NCBI RefSeq assembly: GCF_020382885.2
Contig: NW_025421230.1
Span: 166,559 to 230,558, forward strand
DNA from: Scatophagus argus
Taxonomy: Eukaryota; Chordata; Actinopteri; Scatophagidae
Direction: 5' to 3'
DNA length: 64,000 bases
This document shows, piece after piece, positions 11,901-22,000 of this stretch. The translations under genes were made by a program, and so were the position numbers. The stretch's first letter is position 1. Each line of letters begins with the position of its first letter. The notes below the pieces were generated by a model. The model saw nothing but the letters and a program-made list of their open reading frames with translations. It made no database searches and was not told the DNA's origin.

Positions 11901-12125
11901 ACAACCGAAACAAGTAGAAACAAGTAGTAGTCAAGTAGTGGCCTTTAAACCAACACAAAAACTACAAAAACAGGGCTTATACCCGGGAGAAGCCGCTGCA
12001 CTACTGCGCGCCACCATCTTGTCTATTAATTAAGGCTTCAGGTGATGAAAACACAAACAAAAACACGAATACAAACACAAAAAACCTCGAGCCGCTGTGT
12101 GCACCTGCGCCACCATCTTGGATTT
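8938..12125 (-). mobile_element. L2/Maui-like LINE copy A, nearly full length, frameshifted
   Basis: The 3' end is the antisense (TTGAATCC)n tail with AATAAAGCTCC at 8938-8965. On the - strand the ORF starts at ATG 11837 with a poly-Thr leader. The endonuclease follows (CLTETWLNENM, VVAGDFNHVNL, LGFSDHISIM) to 10944, then frameshifts. RT is read from 10513 ([37 protein letters not shown]). The C-terminal half shifts frame at about 9.7 and 9.5 kb. Upstream of the ATG are about 290 bp of 5' UTR with two AAGATGGTGGCGC-type sites (around 12015 and 12115). Copy B at 13.5 kb is a very close relative. Confidence 0.88.
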
Positions 12126-12205
12126 CTTCAGGCTCTGGGTTTCAGTAAAGCACCTAGAGACAATTTTGATTGTAAAAGGTGCTATATAAATAAAATTGAA
12201 TTGAA
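12126..12205 (+). mobile_element. LINE 3' tail fragment
   Basis: Ends CTATATAAATAAAATTGAATTGAA, the sense version of a 3' end found in antisense at 12.3, 38.0 and 53.9 kb. Confidence 0.6.
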
Positions 12206-12294
12206 CCCAATTTGATTACACACAAGCCAAATGTCACTGAAGTTGTATGTTGACTAAGGTTAGCTCTCCAATGAACACAAGGTGTAAAAAAAAA

Positions 12295-13080
12295 AGAAGT
12301 CAAGTCAATTTTATTTATATAGGGCCAATTCACAACAAATATTATGGGTCTAGACCATACTCTTTATACTATTATTTGCAGAGACCCAAGTGACAGTAGC
12401 GAAGAAATACCTCCTTTTAATGCACAGAATCCTTGGACAAAATCAGGCTCAATATCGGCCACCATCTGCCTTGAGCAGTTCCGTAAAGAGAGAGCAAGAG
12501 AGACAAACCAATAGAGATGCACAGAGATAACAATAAATGTGGTAATAACAGAAATATGACTAAAAGGACAAATAGTATCGGTGTGAGTTAAGGTGGTCCA
12601 CAACAATGATTGACAGGAAGCTGCAAGACAAGAAAGCACAGAGACTCCAGTTAAGATAATTGGATAAGTGAGTTACATGCATTAATGGGGTATGAATTCA
12701 GTCTGATAATAAGGATTTGCAATAGTCCAACCTTGAAGGAAGACTTGCATGGACTAGTTTGTCTGCATCACTGTGAGAAAGGATGTAAGACAGGATAGGA
12801 TTTTTGCAATGTTACCGATGTGGAAAAAGGCAATCCTTGACATTTGTTCTATGTGAGAGTTAAAGGACATTTCCCAATCAAAAATAACTCCCAGATTTCT
12901 TCCAGTAGTGCTGAGGAACAGAGTAATGCCATCTAGGGTTGCTATATCATCGGATAATGTGACACCCATGATGACCATGACCATGAACGTGTCCAAAATT
13001 CTCCTCTGAAAGCACTGAGGACATTTAGAGTTTAACTTAGCATTTTCTACAATCAAGGAACTTATAAGTAAAGATTGAGT
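12295..13080 (-). mobile_element. LINE 3' half (RT thumb region and 3' UTR)
   Basis: Begins with the antisense tail TCAATTTTATTTATATAG. At 13056-12754 the - strand reads TTGRNLGVIFDWEMSFNSHI and FFHIGNIAKI, a LINE RT C-terminal segment. The same block occurs at 37.99-39.26 kb, where it is broken by two insertions, so it predates the tandem duplication. Confidence 0.65.
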
Positions 13081-13205
13081 GTTTCAGCCAGGACATACTG
13101 AGAAGATGGTCTTCACTGATCTCCTAAACACTTGGGTCAAAGGTCAGTCACTTCCTGTCTTGTGAGATGGACAAGTCATATGTCTTCAGGTTCAGCTAGA
13201 CCTCA

Positions 13206-13478
13206 GCCTTTCAACAATTTCAACTCAATTTATTTGTATAGCACCTTATACAGTCAAAACTGTCTCTAGATGCTTTACAGAGACCCAGAGCCTGAACCAG
13301 ACAGTGGCAAGGAAAAACTCCCTTTTTACAGGAAGAAACCTTGAGCAGGACCCGGCTTGCAAGGGAGAACCATCCTGCTGCTAGTTGGCCGGGTGAAGGG
13401 GTGGGGGGTCAGAGACAGAGAGGATGAAAGAGAGAGATAGAAACATACATGCAGTAAACATCATGCAGTAAAGATGAT
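13206..13478 (-). repeat. Teleost interspersed repeat (LINE 3' UTR type)
   Basis: Starts CAACTCAATTTATTTGTATAG, then CTTTACAGAGACCCAGAG and AAACTCCC...AGGAAGAAACC. It is related to the other 3' UTR fragments in the window. No coding sequence. Confidence 0.55.
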
Positions 13479-16400
13479 AAGGTACAGCCGAGCGAATAAG
13501 GTACAGCCGAGCCGAACTCTTTAAAATAAGGGACGGCTCGAACATTACAACAACAACAGCAACAACAACAACAACAACGGCCTCACACCAACTCAGGGCT
13601 TCGCTGGGTAGACTGCAGCTGCTAAGAACACCGGACTGGCGTAGCAGGCTACACCGGACGGAGGGCAAGAGGAAGCGTGTGCGCGGAAGCAGAAGAGGGG
13701 CAAACGGGGCGGCCTGTTAGCCAGGCAAAAGGCTAACGCCGGGAGACCACCGATCCCGTCCCTGTTCCTGTCCAATGTCCGCTCTCTGGACAACAAAATG
13801 GACCTACTTCGACTGAGGCTAGGGGTTTCACGTGAAATGAGGAACTGTGCAGTGCTTTGTCTCACGGAAACATGGCTAAACGAGAACATGCCGGATCCAG
13901 CCTTCCAGATCGACGGCCGGCTTCTCTTCCGAGCGGACCGTAACCAGCTATCGGGGAAAGTTCGGGGGGGCGGACTATGCGTCTACGTTAACAAAGGTTG
14001 GTGTACAAACTGTATAAAAGTTAACAGCCACTGCTCTGAGGCGATAGAGTATATGACTGTGAAATGTCGGCCACACTATCTGCCTCGGGAGTTTACGGCG
14101 GTGTTTGTTATGGCTGTTTACATCGCGCCGGGTGCTAATGCTAACGAGGCGCTAAGGGAGCTACACAATAACATCAGCTCGCTCCAGCACAAGCACCCGG
14201 AGGCTTTTTACGTGGTTGCGGGAGACTTCAACCACGTAAACCTGACAGACACTCTGCCTAAGTTCTACCAGCATGTCACCATACCAACACGGGGAAATAA
14301 CACGCTGGACCGTGTTTACACGAACAGACGAGACGCATACAGAGCTGTCCCCCACCCCCACCTCGGCTTCTCCGACCACATCTCCATCATGCTGCTTCCT
14401 GCCTACCGTCCGCTGCTCAGACGCCACACACCAACGCAGAGGACCATCACCGTGTGGCCCAGCGATGCAGTCCCTACACTACAGGACTGCTTCCAGCGCA
14501 CGGACTGGCAGGTCTTCAGGGAAGCAGCTGTCTGTGAGGGAGAGGTGGACCTGGAGGACTACACATCTGCGGTCCTCAGCTACATCTACAAGTGTGCAGA
14601 GGATGTTACCAGTACCAGGACAGTAACAACCTACCCAAACCAAAAACCCTGGCTGAACACGGAGGTCCGTTCTCTGCTGAAAGCCAGGGATGCTGCGTTT
14701 AGGTCAGGTGATAGAATGGCACTCAGGGCGGCAAGGAGAGAGCTGACGGCAGGAGTGAAGAGGGCTAAGACCGCATACGCCCAGAGGATCCAGGGACACT
14801 TTGCGTCCAACGATCCACGGAGCATGTGGAGGGGCATTAAGTGCATCACAGACTATAACACCAAAGATGCACAATGCCCCAGGGACCCCTCTCTGCCTGA
14901 AGCTCTCAACAACTTCTTTGCCCGCTTTGAGGACCCGGACGCCCCCCTCAGCACCAGACTCACCCCCCCACCTGGTGAAGAGCCCCTCAGCGTGACCTCA
15001 GCTGAAGTGAGGAGGACCCTCCAGAGGATAAACCCACACAAAGCTGCAGGTCCCGATAATATCCCGGGGCGGGTGCTGAAGGGCTGTGCACATCAGCTCA
15101 CAGAGGTACTGACGGACATCTTCAACACCTCTCTCCAACAAGCGACGGTCCCCACCTGTCTGAAGACCGCTACAATCATCCCCATTCCCAAAACCTCCAC
15201 AGTGACGAGCCTGAATGACTATCGGCCAGTAGCCCTCACTCCGATAGTCATGAAGTGCTTTGAGAGACTGGTCATGGCCCGTATCAAAGACTGCATCGAC
15301 GTCACTGTGGATCCACACCAATACGCATATAGGAAGAACCGATCCACAGAGGATGCCATATCTTCTGTGGTCCACACAACTCTCACCCACCTAGAGAATA
15401 AAGACTCCTATGTCCGCCTTCTCTTTGTGGATTTCACATCAGCCTTTAACACCATCATTCCGCAGACACTGATCCATAAGCTCAGTGCTCTCGGTTTGAG
15501 CTCCACCCTCTGCAATTGGGTCCTGGACTTCCTGACGGACAGGCCGCAAACAGTGAAGATCCATGACATCTCCTCCTCCTCCATCACCCTCAGCACCGGC
15601 TCTCCCCAGGGCTGTGTGCTGAGCCCCCTCCTGTTCACCCTGCTAACACACGACTGCTCAGCGCAACATCCGAGCTGCCTCATCGTGAAGTTTGCGGATG
15701 ATACAGCTGTGGTTGGACGCATCGCCAACAGCGACAAGGCCGACTACAGGCAGGAGGTGGAACGCCTGGAGGGTTGGTGCAGAGAGAACAACCTCTGCAT
15801 CAACGTGAAAAAGACCAAGGAGATGATCGTGGACTTCAGAAGGGGCAGACACCTCCCCCTTCCTCCCCTGTACATCGGAGGGACAGCGGTGGAAGTGGTC
15901 TCCAGTTTCAGGTACCTGGGCGTCCACATAACGGACGACCTCACCTGGAGCAACAACACTTCCTGCCTCATCAGGAAGGCACACCAGCGCCTCTACTTCC
16001 TCAGGAGGCTGAGGCGTGCCGGACTGGGGAGTTCGGTCCTCACATCCTTCTACAGATGTGTGGTGGAGAGCGTCCTGTGCTCCTGCATCACTGTGTGGCA
16101 CGGCAGCTGCTCTGCAGCAGAGAAAAAAGCTCTGCAGAGGGTGGTGAAAGCTGCACAAAAGACTGTGGGACACAGCCTATCCACCACCACAGACATTTAC
16201 ACCTCCAGGTGCAGGAAAAGGGCCTCCTGCATCATGAAGGACCCCACCCACCCCTCACACAAACTGTTTGCCCCTCTCCCCTCAGGCAGGAGGCTGCGGA
16301 GCATCAAGAGCAGGACCACCAGACTGAGGAGCAGCTTCTTCCCAGAAGCTGTGAGACTGTTGAACTCTGGAGGTCCTCTGTAGCCCCTGCTGCCAAACTC

Positions 16401-16752
16401 ACACCTCACACACCAACAAATACACAAACAACCACCCATGGAACATTTTGCACAATGCAGCATTTGCATAGAACTCAAACTGCTCATGTTCATTGCACTA
16501 CGGTCATTTTGCACTACCCTGTCAGCCATTTTGCACTACTGTTTATACTGTTTACACTGGTGTTTATATCATCTACTGTTTTCACTTATATTACACTGTT
16601 TTTATACTATATAGCATTGTTTATATTTATATTTATTTTGTTAAGAAACTGGGCTGATACTGGGACCGGGGAAACTAATTTCGTTCCACTCATGTTTTAC
16701 GTGTGTGAAATGACAATAAAGCTCCTTGAATCCTTGAATCCTTGAATCCTAA
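13479..16752 (+). mobile_element. L2/Maui-like LINE copy B, best preserved LINE in the window
   Basis: The 5' part of the UTR is cut at about 13479, with a short GGTACAGCCGAGC duplication. The 3' end is AATAAAGCTCC followed by TTGAATCC repeats to 16752. The coding frame is described separately. It lies head to head with copy A, about 1.35 kb apart. Confidence 0.9.
13798..16383 (+). CDS. LINE endonuclease-reverse transcriptase, 861 codons open
   Basis: An apurinic-type endonuclease nicks the target (TETWLNENM near residue 23, VVAGDFNHVNL near 140, GFSDHISIM near 190). A linker carries Trp-rich and basic motifs (MWRGIKCITDY). The reverse transcriptase has [58 protein letters not shown] and FRYLGVHI, followed by the LLNSGGP end. 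There are no internal stops. By comparison with copy A the original start is about 240 bp upstream: ATG is replaced by ATT near 13544 and a one-base loss near 13678 breaks the leader frame. The catalytic domains could therefore still be intact, but the N-terminal leader is lost. Shows no sign of a separate ORF1. Confidence 0.9.
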   Translation: MDLLRLRLGVSREMRNCAVLCLTETWLNENMPDPAFQIDGRLLFRADRNQLSGKVRGGGLCVYVNKGWCTNCIKVNSHCSEAIEYMTVKCRPHYLPREFTAVFVMAVYIAPGANANEALRELHNNISSLQHKHPEAFYVVAGDFNHVNLTDTLPKFYQHVTIPTRGNNTLDRVYTNRRDAYRAVPHPHLGFSDHISIMLLPAYRPLLRRHTPTQRTITVWPSDAVPTLQDCFQRTDWQVFREAAVCEGEVDLEDYTSAVLSYIYKCAEDVTSTRTVTTYPNQKPWLNTEVRSLLKARDAAFRSGDRMALRAARRELTAGVKRAKTAYAQRIQGHFASNDPRSMWRGIKCITDYNTKDAQCPRDPSLPEALNNFFARFEDPDAPLSTRLTPPPGEEPLSVTSAEVRRTLQRINPHKAAGPDNIPGRVLKGCAHQLTEVLTDIFNTSLQQATVPTCLKTATIIPIPKTSTVTSLNDYRPVALTPIVMKCFERLVMARIKDCIDVTVDPHQYAYRKNRSTEDAISSVVHTTLTHLENKDSYVRLLFVDFTSAFNTIIPQTLIHKLSALGLSSTLCNWVLDFLTDRPQTVKIHDISSSSITLSTGSPQGCVLSPLLFTLLTHDCSAQHPSCLIVKFADDTAVVGRIANSDKADYRQEVERLEGWCRENNLCINVKKTKEMIVDFRRGRHLPLPPLYIGGTAVEVVSSFRYLGVHITDDLTWSNNTSCLIRKAHQRLYFLRRLRRAGLGSSVLTSFYRCVVESVLCSCITVWHGSCSAAEKKALQRVVKAAQKTVGHSLSTTTDIYTSRCRKRASCIMKDPTHPSHKLFAPLPSGRRLRSIKSRTTRLRSSFFPEAVRLLNSGGPL

Positions 16753-17261
16753 AGGACAAACATGACAGGTTGTTATGATTGGAATTCTGAAGACTATGTA
16801 TTGTATGTATTTGTTTGCAGTTCAACATGTAGATCTGGATGAAGAGAGACCTGCAGACAGCAACAGATGTGATATTTTTTCGCTTAATAGGTATAACTCT
16901 TCTTGACCTTCCTTATATAATATGCTGCAGAATCTGGCAACTTAATGTTATCTCATTGTACTTGCGTTAATTTTTAATGAAATTTGTTTAGACCAGCAGT
17001 TTAACAATGAAAGAAGAAATAAACTCGTGTTTTCCAGTGCGTCTCCAGTGCGTCACTCTCTTTTCCTTCATTTTCACTCCACATCCTGTCCTGTAAAACC
17101 CACTCCCTACTTTTTGTCTCCTCCGCTTTTCCTTCATCTTCACTCGTCACCCTCTCCTGCAAAATTTCCTCCCTACTCTCTGTCTCCTGCACTTTTCCTT
17201 CATCTTCCTTCCTCATCCTCTCCTGGAACACCCCCTCCCTACTTTCTGTCTTTCTGTGAAG
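16753..17261. other. Duplicated non-coding block (paralogue of 39.54-39.96 kb)
   Basis: Shares AGGTATAA-TCTTCTTG-CCTTCCT, GCAGAA-CTGG and AAGAAATAA-AAACT-GTGTTTT with 39555-39710, then a run of CTCCCTACT and TTTTCCTTCATCTTC repeats also present at 39.8 kb. Short frames here are repeat artefacts. Confidence 0.6.
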
Positions 17262-17846
17262 ACAAATAATTTGACAGGACATATTTACCATAATGTGGTG
17301 CCTTGCTGGGCAAAAAGTGCTTACGCCGACCATATTTGCCTACCTGAAATAAAAAACAAACACATTCATCAATTTCCTGAGCACAACTGGCATAATTCTT
17401 CACACTCATCATTTCCATAGGAGGAATAACAGCACTCACAGAACGCTTGGCTGAAGATTGCAGGCACTTGGGCTGATGGTTCCTCTTAAGCTTGCATTCT
17501 AGCAGCTGCTTCACGACCTGCATTTCTGTATAGAGAACCTGGCAGGTACCGCACCCAGGTGCAGGTGTTCAAACTGGTTGGCGTCCTCGTTTTTTCCTCA
17601 CTGAGGGCTACAATGAAGATGATGTATGTAATGATCTCACCTGTGGCTGACACTGTTTTGGTGTCAAGGAGCGCGTTGCTTAAAATTTTAAATTCTGTCT
17701 GCAGTAGTCAAAGTAGTAGTCAAGTGTCAAAGACTGACTTATCCCTAAAACCAATCTATTGGCTTATGAAATTTTGTGAAAATTCATGTGAAAAAAAGTA
17801 GGTTCGTGCTTACTTGGTCACTGGGTGCATCCATTACTCCTGCCAT
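17262..17846 (-). pseudogene. Zinc-finger/recombinase-like gene family, copy 1 (zinc fingers deleted)
   Basis: On the - strand exon 1 starts at ATG 17846 (MAGVMDAPSDQ) and ends at a GTAAGC donor near 17813. The next recognisable exon (about 17607 to 17441) reads CQVLYTEMQVVKQLLECKLK, a CxxC/coiled-coil segment. The next (down to about 17280) reads VGKYGRRKHFLPSKAPH. The two zinc-finger exons and the proline-rich repeat exon of copy 2 are missing, and the recombinase-like exons are absent. Clear homologue of 45.53-45.93 kb and 52.87-52.90 kb. Confidence 0.6.
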
Positions 17847-17879
17847 CATCAGACTTACTGGCCCTAAACTCTCCACAGG

Positions 17880-17960
17880 GAGATGGTTCACATGCCATGG
17901 CTCTGATTGGCTGATGAGTTGATGAGGAGTCTCTTCTGATTGGTTGATTCCATGGGCTTG
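17880..17960 (-). promoter_or_regulatory. Putative CCAAT-box promoter of copy 1
   Basis: Antisense CCAAT boxes (GATTGGCTGATG and TGATTGGTTGAT) lie just upstream of the - strand ATG at 17846. The matching segment at 52.96-53.01 kb keeps both boxes. Confidence 0.45.
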
Positions 17961-18199
17961 TTAAAGGATTACAGCCTGACTTTGATTTTTTCATGTGGGA
18001 GTGTTTTTGCAGACATTAAAGTCACTTCTTCATCATGGCATCTAATCAGAAGATAAGATACACATTCATGTAAATATATATTATATATAAAAGTTTTAGC
18101 CCACCTTTTGCTGCTTCTTCTTTGAGTCTTATTTTCTGTGAAATGTCTAATGTAGAATTGAAAGAAAATTTTAAAGTTGTGCAATCAGAAATGTGTAAT

Positions 18200-19005
18200 G
18201 TGAAATATATTTATAAGCAGATAAAAAAACAAATGCAAAATAATATAAGAACGGAACTGAACGGAACAAGTTAGTCTTCTCTCTAAGCTTTTGTGCCATT
18301 TGGAGCTCAACTCAGTGTTATTTTTTTTTTTACATTAAAGACTTTTAAGTGTAGATGTTGGGTGTTTTGGATTTCTATAATGAGAAGGTGGTCTTACCTG
18401 ACCTCCTGACCTTTGCTTTGAAATTTAGGTCACTCTCTGTTGCGGTGGACAGACAGGTCATGGTTCATGGTGTTCAGTTAGACCTCAGTGTTAGAGCAAA
18501 CGCAAGTCCATGCGCCCATATTTGAATGATCAAGCCTCAGTAATACACTTGCAAAGTCGACCTGCGGGTTTGCTGGCTGCAGAACTGGCCAGTGTTTTGT
18601 TTAACTTCTCTGGCCTTATCGGGTTGACCGGTGACTTTTGGTGATCTGTAGCCAATTGTAGACATTCACTACAATGTAAAATAAATGTTGGCACTGCAGT
18701 AACACTGTATGATCTGTGGGAGAAGCTGAATTGAACCCCAGTGGTTTAGGTGCCCCTGTGTGGGCCCTGAACAGAACTAGCCTAGGGAAAACGCGGTAGA
18801 AAGGGTGAAAATAATGATGATGGATGGTAGTGTCTCTGTTAGTTGTCTCTCTAAGCTTTTGCTTTTTTTGCTTCAGCTTTTACATTCAATGCTCTTAAGG
18901 GGAGATGTTGGGTGGTCTATACTGAGAAGATGGTCCCCTTCCATCTTCCCAGTAAGCGCTCCCAGAAACCCTGCCCCTCCCCCACCCTTTCTCTTGATCA
19001 TGTGA
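18200..19005. other. Non-coding, with recurrent AGATGTTGGGTG motif
   Basis: No gene seen. Holds two copies of the AGATGTTGGGTG phrase (near 18353 and 18903), each following a TCTCTAAGCTTTTG stretch. Confidence 0.5.
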
Positions 19006-19009
19006 ACTA

Positions 19010-22000
19010 GTTGTATGTCTCTTCTGATTGGCTGCTGACAATGGGGCTGGGCTGTGGTGGGGGAGGGGAAGGGTTGTACCTCGGGGGCTATTTCCGTGAT
19101 ATTTTCAGGACTGGCCACTCATGTCCAGGTAAGAGTAAATTCCCTTTCTGTTTATGCTTTAGCACAGTATTTAGCCCACTTTTTTGTTTCTGCTCTGCTA
19201 CAGTGCAGTTTTAGTGCAAAGTTTTTGCCCACTTTTCCTCGATAGTTTTTGCTAAAGTGTTATTCTCTTGTGACATTGTAGCCCAACTTTTCCTCTATCT
19301 TTAATGTTATTTTGTGTGAAATTTCTGAGCTAGAGTTGGATGAGGTGTAGTTGAAATTTGTGCAGGTGAAGCTGTCCATTTTCTATATCAAGATAAACAG
19401 ACATCCATTTTCACTATAAAAGATCCTCTACTGTAAAACCTCAGACTGAGTTCATTGTGCTAACTCTACCATATGAATATAAGTCTGACAAAAGGCCCAA
19501 CTTCTACACCCAAACTCCTAACCCCAACCTTTTAATTTTACAGAGACAGTAAGCTGCAGCCCACCCCAATATGCAAGCACATCAGTATGATGCAACCACA
19601 CCGTCATCTCCTGACAACCTCCTTGTTCTCAAGTTATTTATCCAGGAAGCTTGTGCTATGGCTTTTTGTCATCATGATAATATGTCACCCTTATACCACA
19701 GGACCAACTTCTGCTCTAGAAATAACCTCACACATTAAGTACTATTATATAGGTAGAGATTCAAATGTGATCCTTAATTGCGAGTTTGTCCTTGCCTCTG
19801 AGAATTGGGAACGCATTGAGATAGAGTGGAACTTTCTGTCTCCACAAAGAGAGCAAGATGACAAGATCATTATCTGGTACACTGGAACCATGACATATAA
19901 TAATTTATATGATCCTTTAAAGGGTAGGGTCTACTTCACATCTCCTCATCCTCAAAATGGCATTGCTTCAATAGCAATCACCGATGTGAAGCTTACAGAT
20001 ACAGGCACTTACCAATGCAAGGTGAAACATTCAACCCTGAACGGAAAACCTGAAATCCAGTTCAAACACATTATCTTGTCAGTAATGGAGAAGCCAAGTA
20101 AGCCAATGTGTTACATTGCAGGTGAAGCTGTGGTAGGAAAAGATTTGAGGCTGAGATGCAGATCCTCAGAAGGTAGTCCCCCTCTAAAGTACAGATGGTC
20201 AAAGACAAGCGGAAACCAAGTGTTGCCTCAGAATGCTGTTATTGACACTATACAAGGCGATTTGTATTTGGATGAAATCACAGAGAGAGACTCTGGAACC
20301 TACCTCTGCAAAGTTGAAAACCTTGTTGGTACAGACAACTGCAAGTTTACACTCAGTGTCACATCACAGCTGACTGTAAATTATGAACATGGAACTATAG
20401 CAGCAGATGTTGTCAGTGTGGTTGTGGGCATCATCATTGCCATTGCAGTCATTTACTACTGCCACTGAAAAAAGAAGGAGGAGCAATTTGGCAATGAAAT
20501 ATTGGAGGATACTTTCCCTCCTCATAAATTCCGTTGCACAAGTGACAAAGTACGGGCCTGGACTTATGAAAGCTCCCAGCACAGTGTACAGGTAAGGAAA
20601 TGTTAAGCAACAGTTAAGCAACATTTTTTTTTTTTTTCATTTTAAGAGTATGTTAGTCGTCTATGCCAAGTTCAATAACTCAAGATTAAATTAGCTGGGT
20701 CTTTTATCAGACTTATACTGTTATTGATGTTGAAGCAGCAGCACCTTTTCTTAACTGAAATCATCTCATTACACTTCACATGTTTAAAAAGTTACATCGA
20801 TATAATGATTTTCGGTATCGCTCCAGAAGCGACGTCTGATCATGCACGAGGACATGGACAAAGGGCTGAAGTTTGAGGACAAAGAGTTTGAGTATGAGGC
20901 CTTGAACAGGAGGACCTTGTTAGTAACAGCCAAATATATCTGAAAAAGTCTGAACTAAACTAAACTAAACACCAATAAACTTGTGCGGTACATGTGAACC
21001 AAAATGAGTGATTTATTATACAGTTCATAGTTTGGCCACCTGAACCTTTTGAATGTATTGATGGTGAAACATTTTGGTATTTTTATTGAGGGAAAAAAAA
21101 ACACTTCTGTCTATGTATCTTCTGAAAACCAAAATCTCACGATTCATCTTTAGGAGCCGTGTTCCTTGGAGGAAGAAAAGTCAGAGGGGAATGGGTGCAT
21201 TGAGCCTTGTGTGACAACCCATCATGAAAAAAAGGTGAGTGTTAGTAAGCAGAGTTTAGTACTGTGTACATGAAATACAGTTATATTTAAACCCAATATC
21301 TTTCTGTGAGCCCTGAGTTAAACAAATGATGATTTATCTCATGATTTATCTTTAGGAGTTGTACTCTCCTTTAAAAAGGAAGCCGATTGAATCCAGGAAG
21401 CATGGTGCCTGTGATGAAAAGAAGGTGAGTGGTAGTAAACTGGTTTTAATGTTGTGCACATGAATTACAATTTTACACTAACTCACACACAATGACAGGA
21501 AATTTCAACAATTTCCTGCGGGATCAATAAAGTTCTTATGTTATGACATCTGTCACGCCCTGTTTTGGTTATGTTTTGTCTTTTGATTTCTAGTCCTCAT
21601 CTCATGTTTCATGTTTGTCTTGTCATGTGCTGAATTTCCCTCAGGATCAATAAAGTATCTATCTATCTATTATGTTCCAGGTTTTTGTCACTTCCCCTGT
21701 GTGTCTGTTTCATGTATATTTGCTTTAGTTCCCCTTGATTGCTTGCCCTTCCCTGATGTGTTGCACCTGTGTCTTATTGTCCTGTCTATTTAGTCTTTGT
21801 TTCCCCAGCACCTTTTGTCAGTGCTTTGCATTGTCTTCATGTCAGGAATTGCTTATGCTTTTGTTTCGTCTCCATGCCATGTTTTGTCACACCAAGTGTT
21901 TTCACCACGGTTTATCCGAGATCCCTTCCCACAGTAAGTGTGTGCTTTTTTGAGATTTTTTAGTTACAAAATAAAGAGACACTGTCTTACTACTCTGAAA

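Noticed and set aside
15774..16745. 323-codon + strand frame
   Set aside because: It overlaps the LINE reverse transcriptase in another frame and has no domain of its own.
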